A DNA stretch of 64,000 bases from UBA5951 sp012269555 (GTDB lineage Bacteria; Pseudomonadota; Alphaproteobacteria; Puniceispirillales; Puniceispirillaceae), in NCBI GenBank assembly GCA_038147755.1, contig JAYQTS010000008.1, positions 1-64,000 on the forward strand, in the 5' to 3' direction. The notes under the pieces are model-generated. The model was not told where the DNA came from, made no database searches, and saw nothing but the letters and a program-made list of their open reading frames with translations. Position numbers and translations under genes: made by a program. How positions within the stretch are numbered: position 1 is the first letter of the stretch; the number at the start of each line of letters is the position of its first letter. Of the stretch, positions 1-10,443 are shown in pieces.

Positions 1-58
1 ATAACTTGCCACTACCTGACAAACTTAAGGTCTTGGTCTTATTTGTGTCTTCACTCAT
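1..58 (-). CDS. infB: Translation initiation factor IF-2, N-terminal fragment (runs off the window)
   Basis: Only the first 19 codons are present; the gene continues past the left edge. Read from an ATG at 58-56, the peptide is MSEDTNKTKTLSLSGSGKL, which matches the conserved start of alphaproteobacterial IF-2 (a TLSLSG motif soon after the first residues). An AGGG stretch about 7 bases upstream can serve as ribosome binding site. IF-2 is the GTPase that brings initiator tRNA to the 30S subunit. It directly follows ylxR and nusA, the usual order. The identification relies on this short motif plus the context. Confidence 0.75.
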   Translation of the reverse strand, partial: MSEDTNKTKTLSLSGSGKL

Positions 59-97
59 TATACGCCCTTTTTGCTACCTTAATTATTCATTTAAAAG

Positions 98-737
98 CTA
101 AATTCGTTCGTTGATACACCCGTCGGTGCCCCTCTGACAAGAGTTCTCGTGAATAAATGCTTCCCACCTACGAAAAGAACGCCTAATGAGATGTCCATCA
201 AAATTATTTTTTTCATTTTTTGAACTAAAAATGCCTACAAATGCTAAAGAATTTCGTCCGAAAGCCTTTCCTAAGGTTTCTGCCGGAATGTTCTTCAATA
301 TCCAACTAGGCCTGGTCAGTGACATAATTTTTCTAGCTTCCCTCTTAGAAGCGTCGGCTGCGATAAGTAAGCCCTTAGCAAACTGATTTTCTTTCAAATT
401 ACCCGCACCAGCGACTGCACTTCCCTGCTTTCGAACAAGACCTATCTGCTCAATAAAATGTTTCTGTAATAAATTTTCGAGTGAAGAGAGAAATAAATCT
501 ATTTCTCTTGTGATAAATGCCTATAAAACCAAGATGTTTAGTAAATCTGTTTTTGTAAAGCGCTTCCTTTACGTATCTAGTTTTGGCAACGTGTAAGCAC
601 TCTACCTGGCAATTTACTCAAAACATCGGGAGTCAAAGACTTGTCAGGACTAACAACAAAACCTTAGTGTTCGTCGATCCATCTGTTTACCAGTTATTAT
701 GCAGGTCCGTTTATCGTGTATATAATTTTGAGCTCAT
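98..737 (-). CDS. ylxR: YlxR/DUF448 RNA-binding protein with L7Ae-like C-terminal domain (frameshifted)
   Basis: Reading across several frames recovers a complete YlxR-type protein. The DUF448 domain begins RTCIITGKQMDRRTL (about 712-668), then after a one-base shift FVVSPDKSLTPDVLSKLPGR, then AKTRYVKEAL in a third frame. The C-terminal half (about 490-98) contains SLENLLQKHFIEQIGLVRK and GLLIAADASKRE, typical of the ribosomal L7Ae-like domain fused to YlxR in alphaproteobacteria. The likely ATG is at 737-735. The protein is a nucleoid/RNA-binding factor of the nusA-infB operon; its exact role is poorly defined. At least three indels interrupt it, most likely sequence errors. Confidence 0.75.
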
Positions 738-764
738 AAATTAATCTATAAACTAGATTGTTGA

Positions 765-2303
765 TCATCTGAATTTATTTTTAACTGCATCTTCTGTTGT
801 TTTATCTTCGTCAAACCAATGTGCTCGAGCAGCCATAATAATGTTTCCTGCCTCCACTTCATCATCGAGACCAAGCTCTCCAATCAAGTTCATTAACCTC
901 ACTATCTAATTCTGCCAAATCATCTAGTTTTAGAATTTCATTTTCAGCTAACTTCAGCATCATAGGAAGAGACAGATATTCAAACTGACGAAGATCATTC
1001 GAGACATTCAATCTTACAAGTTCACTCTCAATACGTTTATTTTCTGCATCAACAAATTCAACAGCTCGATTATGAATTTCCGTTGCAATATCAATATCAA
1101 AACCCTGAATATCTGCAAGTTCTTCAATTTCTGCAACTACAATATCTTCTAGCATTACAAATCCCTCCGCAACCAAAAAAGATGAGCAATAACATCGTCA
1201 ATATTTAATGCCTCGATAAATCGGCTGGAACGGGTTTTTATTTCTTCCTGTCGCTTCTCAGACTCTTCTGCTTCAGTCAAATATCGATATACCAACCAGT
1301 AAGCTGTGAGGCAAGACGAACGTTTTGTCCACGTCTACCTATTGCAAGACTAAGTTGGTCGTCTGGAACAACAACTTCCATCTATTAGCAACTTCATCCA
1401 TCAAAACTTTTTGCGACTTCGGCAGTGCCAGTGCGTTTACTACAAAACCAACAGGATCCTCTACAAATGGTATAATTTCTATTTTTTCACCTTGCAATTC
1501 ACCAACAACTGCTTGAACACGGCTACCGCGCAACCCTACACAGGCCCCTACAGGATCAATGCTACAGTATCTCTTGAAAGAACCGATATTTTAGCTCGAC
1601 TTCCTGGTTCTCTTGCTACAGCCTTAATCTCAATAATTCCATCATAAATCTCTGGAACTTCTTGAGTAAATAATTTAGCCATAAAGTCATTTGATGCTCG
1701 AGACAAAAATATTTGGGGGCCTCTTACTTCCTCTCTTACATCTAAAATGTATGCTCTTATTCTATCTCCCTGTCGCAAATTTTCACGTGGAATCATCTCC
1801 TCACGTCTAATTACTCCTCTGCCCTACCAAGATCGACTGTAATTGAATAACTTTCAGAGCGCTTTATGGTGCCTACAACAATTTCTCAAGCTCTATCTTT
1901 GTACTCTTCATATTGCCTTGCACGCTCTGCATCTCTAACTTTTTGTGATATTACTTGCTTAGCTGTCTGTGCTGTTATTCTGCCAAATTCAATTGGTGGT
2001 AAAGGTTCACGTAAAAATCCCCCCTAATTCAATTTGGTATTTTTTCCCCTCATCAACTGACATCTGAGTTGCATCATCTTCGATATCTTCAACGACTTCT
2101 GTCCATCTCTCAAGACTGATGGCACCTGTTTTTCTATCAATCATTGCCCTAATGTCGTGCTCATATCCGTATTTAGAGCGACCTGCTTTTTTGAATTGCT
2201 TCCTCCATCGCCGTAATAACCTCGTCACGGTCAATTGATTTTCCCTGTAAACTGCATCTGCAATTTGAATAAGTTCTAATCCAGGAACTGAAGATGTATC
2301 CAT
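765..2303 (-). CDS. nusA: Transcription termination/antitermination factor NusA (multiple frameshifts)
   Basis: The fragments in order match NusA. The N-terminal RNA-polymerase-binding domain has ELIQIADAVYREN and KAGRSKYGYEHDIRAMIDRKTG. The S1 domain has IPRENLRQGDRIRAY and VRGPQIFLSRAS. The KH domains have EIYDGIIEIKAVAREPGSRA and MRGSRVQAVVGELQGEKIEI. The C-terminal helix-hairpin repeats have EGFVMLEDI and DIQGFDIDIATEI, ending in ARAHWFDEDKTTEDAV before a TGA at 767-765. NusA binds RNA polymerase and modulates pausing, termination and antitermination. It lies 27 bp after rimP and before ylxR-infB. About half a dozen indels break the frame; the span given is the reconstructed gene. Confidence 0.9.
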
Positions 2304-2330
2304 TGTAATCTCTTTTTTCTTTTATTATAC

Positions 2331-2820
2331 CTAGACTTGGTCGAAAATATTTGCTTGGTCTATATAAACGGATTCAATTTCACTGAGTCCAAGTGTAATC
2401 CTTCCAAATCCAGTTTCGAATATAATGTTTTCGTTATCATCAACTTTAGCTATTTTTGCTCTAAATCGTTTCCGTCCGTCCCTTATGAACCGCATTCGCA
2501 CCTTTACTGATTCACCCTTGAATCTATCAAAATCAGCAATTCTTGTTAATGGCCTGTCTATCCCAGGGAGCTTACCTCAAGGTAATAAGGGACATTTATA
2601 GGGTCTTCCACATCGAGTACGGTAGCTATATGACGACTTATTTTTCACAATCCTTAACAGTCATTTCTGATAAATCAACCGGTTCAGCCAAAATTTGAAG
2701 TTTTGACCTCTTTTGTCTATTAGAGTTTTCATCTTGCATAGAAAATTTAATCGTACCGAGCAAATAACCTATGTCTTCAATTGCTGGTTCAACAATTTGT
2801 GTCAATTTTAAGAGGGACAT
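2331..2820 (-). CDS. rimP: Ribosome maturation factor RimP (frameshifted)
   Basis: The N-terminal part starts MSLLKLTQIVEPAIEDIGYLLG and includes LQILAEPVDLSEMTVKDCEK, the RimP N-terminal domain. A frame change then gives VLDVEDPINVPYYLEVSS, followed after another shift by IDRPLTRIADFDRFKGESV and a C-terminal SH3-like region (DGRKRFRAKIAKV), ending in a TAG at 2333-2331. RimP is needed for maturation of the 30S subunit. It is the first gene of the rimP-nusA-ylxR-infB operon and lies just downstream of a factor-independent terminator, so transcription probably starts anew in front of it. Reconstructed length is about 163 residues, normal for the family. Confidence 0.85.
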
Positions 2821-2851
2821 ATATGTAAAAGCAACCTCTGTTTATTAACCT

Positions 2852-2876
2852 AAAAAAAGGCGGGTCAGAGCCCACC
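2852..2876 (-). terminator. Rho-independent terminator after trmB
   Basis: On the minus strand a GGTGGG / CCCGCC stem (one T-G pair) with a six-base loop CTCTGA is followed at once by seven T residues. It lies about 100 bases downstream of the trmB stop and just upstream of rimP, so it separates the trmB/metK unit from the rimP-nusA-infB operon. Confidence 0.75.
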
Positions 2877-2974
2877 AAATATTTTGACACGAATATATAA
2901 ATTAGTATCACAACCTAGATAATCTTTCAAGTATATAAAAATTTCATATAAGCTAAAACTCTAAGCTAAAACAA

Positions 2975-3664
2975 TCAATTAGTCACTCTCTTAAAGTTAA
3001 ACCAAGCTGGTTTTTGCCCTTCTATAATAGCCTTCCTCATATATCTACTCTCAGGCCAGGTCTTAGGTTTTATATTCCAGTCTTTAGGATGGTTGACGGA
3101 CCATTCAAAATTCGGGTTTTCTAACATTCCTGCTAAAATCCAGTTTTTTGCATAAGAATGGTCGGTCGCAATTCTGAGTTCCCCTCCAATTTTCATTAAT
3201 CTACTGAGTTCTTCAAGATTATTTTTATTAATTATTCGTCTGCTTGCATGTCTGTTTTTTGGCCAAGGATCTGGAAACATGATAAACACACCATCCAAAC
3301 AATTGTTGGGCCATGATGAAACCTGTAACCGAATGTCATCTGGCCATATGCGAATATTTTTAATCTCATCATTTTTGCAATGTCTTAAAAGCGAAACCAC
3401 ACCGTTCAGAAAGGGTTCAGCACCAATATAACCATTTTCAGGATGATTTTTAGCTTCCATTGCTAAATGCTCTCCACCACCAAAACCTATTTCCAAAAAA
3501 ATTTTTTCTGGATAATGGGTAAATAAGCATGTTGGATGACTAAATTTATGGGGCAACAAATACGCTCGCAAATTTTTTTCAAGTAACCGCTTTGAAGCTT
3601 TACTTAGCCTTCTTCCTTTTCGTCTCCCATAATAAGGCAGAAATTCTTCCATGGATAAATTCAT
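2975..3664 (-). CDS. trmB: tRNA (guanine-N7-)-methyltransferase TrmB
   Basis: Intact 229-residue protein. The SAM-binding motif IFLEIGFGGGEHL is at residues 55-67 and the family signature FIMFPDPWPKNRH at about 127-139. TrmB methylates N7 of G46 in the variable loop of tRNAs using S-adenosylmethionine in the cytoplasm. The start codon follows metK by 18 bp, so the SAM synthetase and this SAM-using enzyme are probably cotranscribed; a terminator follows at 2876-2852. The frame is uninterrupted, unlike its neighbours. Confidence 0.95.
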   Translation of the reverse strand: MNLSMEEFLPYYGRRKGRRLSKASKRLLEKNLRAYLLPHKFSHPTCLFTHYPEKIFLEIGFGGGEHLAMEAKNHPENGYIGAEPFLNGVVSLLRHCKNDEIKNIRIWPDDIRLQVSSWPNNCLDGVFIMFPDPWPKNRHASRRIINKNNLEELSRLMKIGGELRIATDHSYAKNWILAGMLENPNFEWSVNHPKDWNIKPKTWPESRYMRKAIIEGQKPAWFNFKRVTN

Positions 3665-3682
3665 TGGTAAAATTAATATGCC

Positions 3683-4865
3683 TTAGCAATCAAAAAATGA
3701 TTTCAATGAGTTAACCAAATCTGTGTTTTCCCAAGAAAATGTGTTTTTACCCATCTCTTGAAATTCACGTCCAAAATGGCCGTATGCAGAAGTGCAAGCA
3801 TATATCGGATTATTTAGCTTCAAATGGGTCCGTATGCCCTTTGGTGATAGGTCAATTAATTCCCGAATGGCATTTTCAATTTTCTTACTTTCAAATTTAC
3901 TTGTGCCATGAGTATCTACATTTATAGATACAGGTTGAGAAACACCAATCGCATACGCAATTTGTATTGTACATTTTTCAGCAAGTTCAGCGGCAACAAT
4001 ATTCTTTTAAGGTATCTTGCTGCATATGCAGCTGACCTATCGACTTTAGTAGGATCTTTTCCAGAAAACGCTCCACCTCCGTGCGGGGCAGCACCCCCAT
4101 ATGTGTCCACGATAATTTTTCGACCAGTAAGGCCTGTGTCTCCATCTGGTCCGCCTATTTCAAATTTTCCTGTGGGGTTTATAAGAAGTTTATCTTTTGA
4201 CACCATCCAACCTTCCGGCAGTAAATTATCAATCAAGGGCGTAACTATATTTCTAATTTCTTGGGTATTTACCCCCTTTTTATGCTGTGTCGACAAAACT
4301 ATAGTGTCTACACCAAGGATTTTACCTGAGTCACTATATTTCAACGTAATCTGTGACTTTGAGTCTGGACCAAAAATTGAGTCTTGTTGCTTTTTTCTAT
4401 AATTAGCGAGAGTTTTTAAAATTAAATGGGAATAATGAATAGCAGCCGGCATCAGAGTTTTTGTTTCTATACAGGCATGGCCAAACATCAATCCTTGGTC
4501 ACCCGCTCCTTCATCCTTTTGCCTTTGCTATCAACACCTTGAGATATATCCACAGACTGCTCATGTGTAAATAATTAAAATTCAAAATGAGCATAATGAA
4601 AATTTTCCTGAAAATAACCTATATCCCTGACAGCCGAGCGGACTGCTGGCTCTATTTTTCCATTATATCAGGAAGGAGCTTTTTGGTCAGCTCTAACCTC
4701 CCCAGCTAATATAACGCGATTTGTTGTAGCTAAAGTTTCACACGCAACGCGAGCTTCAGGCTCATGTTCTAAAAACAAGTCCAAAACAACATCAGAGATC
4801 CTATCACAAACCTTATCTGGGTGACCCTCAGAAACAGATTCAGAAGTAAACAAATAAGACATCAA
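3683..4865 (-). CDS. metK: S-adenosylmethionine synthetase (frameshifted)
   Basis: The start MSYLFTSESVSEGHPDKVCDRISD is the MetK N-terminal signature with the ATP-binding HPDK. The middle portion has FGHACIETKTLMPA and the GGPDGDTGLTGRKIIVDTYGG core, then GGGAFSGKDPTKVDRSAAY with its phosphate-binding loop. After a frame change the C-terminus reads AYAIGVSQPVSINVDTHGT and YGHFGRE, ending in a TAA at 3685-3683. The reconstructed length of about 394 residues is normal. The enzyme makes S-adenosylmethionine from methionine and ATP. At least four indels break it. The 150 bp upstream (4866-5018) showed no SAM-II, SAM-V or SAM/SAH riboswitch consensus that I could recognise. Confidence 0.92.
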
Positions 4866-5018
4866 TCAATTCCGTTTAAATTTATTTGCTTTTTGCCCTC
4901 GTAAATGATTTTGGTCAAGAAAAACTGAAACATAGGATCAAAATAAAATTAATATAGTTGTAATTTTCCACCTATACCTAGAATATATTGTTGCTTTGTT
5001 TAAGTGGTAAAAGAATAT

Positions 5019-6382
5019 CTAAAATCCCTTTTCAGAGAGGTTTATTTTACCAACAAGAATACCCTTGTAATCAAATGCAGCTGAAATTCCAGTGTTTGCA
5101 ACACGGACTAAAGGGGCAACCCTTCTATTGATCTCAGACGTGCCTGACTTAAATGCTGATAAGGGCCAAGCGTTTTGGTTAAAACAAGCATCATTAGTTA
5201 AGTTTACTATAATGTCTGGTCTATCTTTGATGAAAATAAACTGGAAAAAATAATTTCATAAACAAATAAAAAATTCCTAATTTAATATCATCTTTAGTGT
5301 ACAATAATCCTTTATTTGGTCCCATATTAATATCCATTTTATTCCCAAATAAAGATAAATTTTTAAAAGGAAAATTATCTCTAAACGGAATATATTCCTC
5401 CAAAATGGAAACGTTTTTGCTTATCAATAATTCCAGCTAAATCGCCATTAGTGTCAAATAATATTGCAGAATTATATAATTTCTTATCCAGATCAAAACG
5501 CAGCATCCCAGATAAAAGCTCTGATTTATTCACTAATATTTTTAACAATATCATTAAATTCTTTTTGGTGTTTGGCCAAATAGAAGGGTATGCAGCCTCA
5601 GGCCAAATTATTAATGATGCTGACGTTTTCTTCAATTTAGATAACGCAAAATAAACTATCTATATGTTGGTCCTTATATTCTGGCTTCCACCTCTGATTT
5701 TGTGGAATGTTTGGCTGCACAATCCTTATCAAATAATCTGAATTTTGTTCCAATTCTAAACTAATTGGCGCAGAAGCATAATCAATTCTCCAATAACCAT
5801 AAAAACACTTATTATAAAAGGCATAATACATAAAAAACATAGCTTCCAAGAACGAAGATATAGAAAACAAAGAGAAACGATAAATAAAAGTATGAGAAAG
5901 GCAGAACCATTTTGTCCTATCACAGATGCAATCTGAGACAAGTAAACATGAGTTAATATGAGTTGTGATGGTGAATTCCAAGGAAATCCTGTAAATAAAA
6001 CAGACCTTCCTAATTCTGCTAAACCAATAAAAAGGACCGAAAATAATAGTCTAGATATGATAGTTTTTCCGCAGATAAAAACGAATAAACCAGCAAATGC
6101 CCAGAAAATAGCTAAAAATGCTGGTAAACCAAACAGGCTAAAGGGTAATAATAAAATTTGCCATGAAATATCTACAAATAGAGAGGCCGAGATCCAATAA
6201 AGTGAGGCAGCAAACCAACCGAAGGCAAACCCCCAAAATAACCACATAATTTGCCTTACAGACTTTGAAAGCAATGAATGAATAAAAAATGGAATAAATC
6301 CGAAAATTGCTGGAAAAATAAACAGAGGCGGAAGTGACAATGAAGCTATCATGCCAAATAAAGCCATCGCACATACCTGCAA
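5019..6382 (-). CDS. lnt: Apolipoprotein N-acyltransferase Lnt (frameshifted)
   Basis: The first 200 residues form several hydrophobic helices and contain GFPWNSPSQL, a conserved Lnt segment. Later fragments, in changing frames, give RIVQPNIPQNQRW, LIIWPEAAYPS (catalytic Glu), DKQKR followed by EYIPFRD (catalytic Lys region), an ICYE-like segment that needs one base removed near 5245 (catalytic Cys), and PDIIVNLTNDA. The C-terminus reads PLVRVANTGISAAFDYKG and ends at a TAG at 5021-5019. Lnt adds the third acyl chain to lipoproteins in the inner membrane. CorC (HlyC/TlyC) is upstream and metK downstream, a common alphaproteobacterial order. At least five indels are present. Confidence 0.85.
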
Positions 6383-6474
6383 AAAAGCCCTTTCTGATGT
6401 AACTTATTGGATAATTTTATGATTTTAAATTCGCCTATTTTCACCTTGGCTTGCTTCTTAAATTAACATTTAGT

Positions 6475-7314
6475 TTATTTTAGCTTATTAACCGAATGAA
6501 TACCATCTATCTTCAACAATGTAATGCGTCGTGGATCTCCTTCAAGGACTTCAAACTCCAACCCACAGGGATGACGTATAACCTCACCTTTCACCGGAAC
6601 TCTGCCAGCCAATTGAAATACGAGCCCGGCTACTGTATCAATCTCTTCACGTTCTTCAACATCCACTAAAGGACCAACTAATTTTTCAAGATCATCAAGC
6701 TCTAGTCTCGCATCTGCTATTGCCGAGTCTTCCTCTATTAGCTCGAAACGAGGCATTTCCATTTCATCATGTTCATCTTCAATTTCTCCAACGATCTCTT
6801 CTACAAGGTCTTCAATTGTAACAAGACCGTCGACACCCCCAAATTCATCAACTACTAGAGCAAGATGGCGTCTTTTTAATCTCATCTCATGAAGTAAATC
6901 CATCACCCAAATTGAAGGCGAAACAAATAAAACAGGGCGCATCAGTTTTTCTAAATCCGGCTTTGAGCCCTCAAGTAAGTGTGGCATTAGGTCTTTAATG
7001 TGAATCATTCCCAATATCAAGTCCATGGAACCGTTATGAACAGGCAGTCTGCTATGATTAGCAGAGCAGATATGCGACATAACACTATCAATGTTTTCAG
7101 TCAGATCTATAGAAACAATGTCAGCTCTTGGAACCATAAGACTCTCAGCTGTTAAATCTTTCAAATCTAAAATATTTCGTAACAAAGCGCTTTCATGATC
7201 ATCAAAACTATCATTCGTTTTGTTTGAATTTTCGATTAGTTCTGATAATTCATCTCTTACCGATTGCTTTCTAAAACTAAATGGTCCCATTTTGAAATTC
7301 TTAAGGAATGTCAT
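6475..7314 (-). CDS. corC: CorC/HlyC family protein with paired CBS domains
   Basis: Intact 279-residue protein. It begins with a short cytoplasmic stretch, then the DLTAESLMVPRADIVSID entry to the first CBS domain (residues about 53-70) and HIKDLMPHL. The second CBS domain ends in VVDEFGGVDGLVTIEDLVEEIVGEI (about 154-178), followed by a CorC_HlyC C-terminal domain. There is no membrane-spanning DUF21 part, as usual for the short CorC type. Members are linked to magnesium/cobalt efflux. In alphaproteobacteria the gene sits between ybeY and lnt, as here (16 bp after ybeY). Confidence 0.88.
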   Translation of the reverse strand: MTFLKNFKMGPFSFRKQSVRDELSELIENSNKTNDSFDDHESALLRNILDLKDLTAESLMVPRADIVSIDLTENIDSVMSHICSANHSRLPVHNGSMDLILGMIHIKDLMPHLLEGSKPDLEKLMRPVLFVSPSIWVMDLLHEMRLKRRHLALVVDEFGGVDGLVTIEDLVEEIVGEIEDEHDEMEMPRFELIEEDSAIADARLELDDLEKLVGPLVDVEEREEIDTVAGLVFQLAGRVPVKGEVIRHPCGLEFEVLEGDPRRITLLKIDGIHSVNKLK

Positions 7315-7330
7315 AGTTTTTTTTTTTTCC

Positions 7331-7939
7331 TCATAACGAATAAGGGTTTGGAATATTAAAAATACCCAAAATTTTTTTCTTTGTTTTCCATAATCTGAGC
7401 TTGAAGTTCATCTTCGTGTTCATATCCAAGAAGATGCAAAACTTAAATGCACTATCAAATGATTTTAGATGGTTTTTAGAGGTATGTTCTTTGTTTTGCT
7501 TCTTTATTAATAATTTCATATCCTAAAATATATCACCAAGATGAAATTCATCTTCTGTATGATCAATGCTCCCGTCAGAAAAAGGACAATATATTTGTTG
7601 GTTTGGTTTATTTCTAAAATCGGCATTCAGTTTACACATATGCGCATCATCTGTAGCTACAATTGAAAGAGTGGTTCGTTTATTTGGCAAAATTATAGGG
7701 TGAGATGAGAAGTTAATTACCGTTTCAATAATTACACCGAGCTCTTTCATATCTATTAGGTGAAAAATACCTAACCAACATTTTTCTAAGATAGATATGC
7801 TAGCTTCCCCATCTTTAAATTTTAAGAGAACAAAACTATCATTGTTTTCAAAATATGTGTTATAGTGAGTGTCAGACTCTGGACTGTCAGATTCTTCTGA
7901 AGAGGTTTCTAAGATTTCAGTATGCATTTTTTTTTTCAA
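7331..7939 (-). CDS. ybeY: Endoribonuclease YbeY (rRNA maturation; frameshifted)
   Basis: The first frame carries a variable N-terminus, then TTLSIVATDDAHMCKLNADFRNK, the YbeY signature. A later frame change gives HLGDIF. The metal-binding motif is recovered as HLIVH in one frame and LHLLGYEHEDELQAQIMEN in the next (about 7440-7380), so all three histidines of HxxxHLxGYxH are present once an indel is corrected. The C-terminus ends at a TGA at 7333-7331. YbeY is a zinc-dependent RNase for 16S rRNA 3'-end maturation and ribosome quality control. Position between phoH and corC is canonical. Confidence 0.85.
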
Positions 7940-8021
7940 ATAGTTTTCAATTACATTAAAATGATGCTATAATTTTACTGTATTTGTCCAGTAAATTTCG
8001 TTAATGAAAACATAATCGATT

Positions 8022-9010
8022 TTAAAACATTATTTTTTTCTTCATTATAGGCTTTAATATTCTGCCTACAACCGCATGTCTAATTACATCTTCACCAGAC
8101 AAGCAAAAATTCCAACACCTTTATTTGTTTTAGTCTGGCAGTTGCATCAACCAAACCAGAGCTGATTTGGTGGCAGGTCTATTTGGGATAAATCACCCGT
8201 TATCACCATTCTAGAATTGTGACCGAGTCGCGTTAATACCATTTTCATCTGCACTGATGTAGTTTTTGAGCCTCATCAATTATCACAAAAGAATTACTTC
8301 CAATGTGCGGCCCCTCATAAACGCAAGTGGTGCTATCTCTATCTCACCGCTTACCAGCATCCTTTCTACCTTATCAACAGGCATCATGTCGTAAAGGCAT
8401 CGTAAAGTGGTCTAAGGTAAGGATCAACTTTTTCCTTCATATCTCCAGGCAAAAACCTAGCCTCTCACCGGCCTCAACTGCAGGACGTGATAGAACTAAT
8501 TTTTTCGACTTTTTTACTTTTAAGATAATCGACTGCCATTGCCACTGCCATATGTCTTGCCCGTACCAGCAGGACCAAGGCCAAATACAACTTCATTTTG
8601 ACGCATTATTTTAAAATAATCTTCCTGGCCGTGTGTTCGTGGAAAAATCTTTTTCCGCCAAGTTGCAGCATACACGTTAGGTTTTAAAGAGGGTTTTGAA
8701 AGGTCATATCCATTTTCAACCAATCTTAATATATCCTCAATAAGGGGCCCGTCCGCGTGCTGCTTGAGGGTCTGGGTCTGCAGATAGTTGCTTAAAAATC
8801 TTTGATAACATCCCCTGCAAGCTTTGTCTGTTCAGAAAACCTTTGATTCTAATTCGTTTCAAAACTATCAATTGAAACGTTTAACGTTTTCTCAATTTTT
8901 GCTAAATTGACATTATATTGTCCGCAAAGTAATAATAATAAATCATTGTCATCAAAAGTTAATCTAAAAGCTTTTTCTTCTCTGCTATTCACTGGGATTA
9001 CCTTATTCAA
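8022..9010 (-). CDS. phoH: PhoH-like ATPase (frameshifted)
   Basis: The N-terminal frame gives AFRLTFDDNDLLLLLCGQYN and LAKIEKTLNVSIDSFE. The Walker A segment NEVVFGLGPAGTGKTY lies near 8570-8610. The C-terminus reads SGEDVIRHAVVGRILKPIMKKK before a TAA at 8024-8022. These are the landmarks of PhoH, a cytoplasmic P-loop ATPase often coupled to YbeY. The start is uncertain: a TTG at 9010 would overlap the miaB stop by two bases, and a GTG at 8992 is an alternative. Many indels break the central part, the worst stretch of the window. Confidence 0.82.
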
Positions 9011-10344
9011 CTTACGATTTCTGCAAATAAAGAATTTTGTCTTCCATCTAAAACTTTTACCCGTACTATTTTACCTATTAGACTTTCAGAACCTTCGAAA
9101 TATACTGATTGCATGTAGGGCGTTCTAGCATTTAATTTGCCTCCTTTAACACCTCTTTGCTCAACGAGAACCTCAAATTCCATAGATTCACAATTTTTAT
9201 TAAATGCATATTGCTGAGCATCTAATAATTGCTGCAACGCCAACAGACGCTCCGATTTAATATGTTCTAAAACTTGTTCTGATTTTTCTGCTGCAGGCGT
9301 ACCGAGGCGTGCACTGTACTTAAAAGAATATGCTGAGGCATATCCAACTTTGTTTATTAAATTTATAGTATCTGCAAAATCTCTATCCGTCTCTCCTGGG
9401 AAACCCACTATAAAGTCCCCAGACATAGCCACATCCTTTCTAACAGAACGTAACCGCTCTATGATTCTTAAATAATCTGATGCCGTATGGCGCCTATTCA
9501 TAGCATGTAAAATTTTATCAGACCCTGATTGTATTGGCAAATGAAGATATGGCATTAACTTATCTACCTCAGCATGGGCATTAATTAACTCATCATCCAT
9601 ATCCAATGGGTGAGAGGTTGTATAGCGAATTCGATAAAGTTCTGGTAGGTCTGCTAATTCTCGAATTAACCTACCAAGCCCCCATTCTTTCCCATCGAGC
9701 CCCTCTCCGTGCCATGCATTCACATTTTGGCCAAGGAGAGTTAGTTCTTTTGTGCCAGAAGAAATTAACTTTTTTGCCTCGTTGATAATTGCTTTAGCAG
9801 AACGTGAAAACTCAGAACCTCTTGTATATGGAACAACGCAAAAGCTGCAAAATTTATCGCACCCTTCCTGAACTGATAAAAATGCCGCAGGTCCTCGTTT
9901 TCCTATTTTTTCTGGCAAAAAATCGAACTTTGTTTCTGGAGGAAAATCGGTGTCGATTAAATGCCTTCTGTCAACTGGATCTAACTTTGCAACTAAATCC
10001 GGAAGCCTATGATAGGTTTGCGGACCAACAACAATATCAACCCACGGAGCACGTTTTGTAATTTCCTCACCTTCAGCTTGTGCTACGCAACCTGCAACAA
10101 CTATTTTTACATGCCGATTTTGTTGTTCTGCAGCACGCTCTTTTACTTTTCGAAGACGACCAAGCTCTGAAAATACCTTTTCAGATGCTTTTTCTCTTAT
10201 ATGACAGGTGTTTATAACAATTATATCGGCGTCCTGTAAGTCTTTGCTTTCCTGATAACCTAAAGGTAAAAGAGAATCTTTCATTCTGTCAGAATCATAA
10301 GAATTCATCTGGCAACCTTATGTTTTAAGGAATAAATTCTTCAT
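9007..10344 (-). CDS. miaB: tRNA-2-methylthio-N6-dimethylallyladenosine synthase MiaB, with an in-frame nonsense codon at the ninth codon
   Basis: A 433-residue open frame from 10308 covers almost all of MiaB: the UPF0004 domain (INTCHIREKASEK, VAGCVAQAEG), the radical-SAM motif CDKFCSFCVVPYTRG, and a C-terminal TRAM domain. MiaB adds the 2-methylthio group to i6A37 of tRNAs using two Fe-S clusters. Upstream and in the same frame, ATG at 10344 gives MKNLFLKT, then TAA (10320-10318), then GCQMNSYDSD. The stop occupies the place of the Tyr in the conserved KTYGCQMN motif, one base from TAT. Starting at 10308 would lose Cys11, a cluster ligand, so the longer start is probably real and the stop an error or a mutation. 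Confidence 0.92.
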
Positions 10345-10443
10345 AAATTCACAATCAATAGCATAAATTAGTTAGTCATGGTTCAATTGGTCATTACGTT
10401 AAGTTTTATGACATTTCAAGTTCGATATAGGATTAGGCATGTT

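Noticed and set aside
3908..4402. Long plus-strand open frame opposite metK
   Set aside because: Shadow of the conserved minus-strand MetK reading; no family resemblance.
4866..5018. Possible SAM-sensing riboswitch upstream of metK
   Set aside because: I compared the minus strand with SAM-II, SAM-V and SAM/SAH core patterns and saw none of the conserved blocks; the spacer is plain AT-rich DNA.
8327..8614. Plus-strand open frame opposite phoH
   Set aside because: Shadow of the frameshifted PhoH ATPase; serine- and histidine-rich with no recognisable domain.
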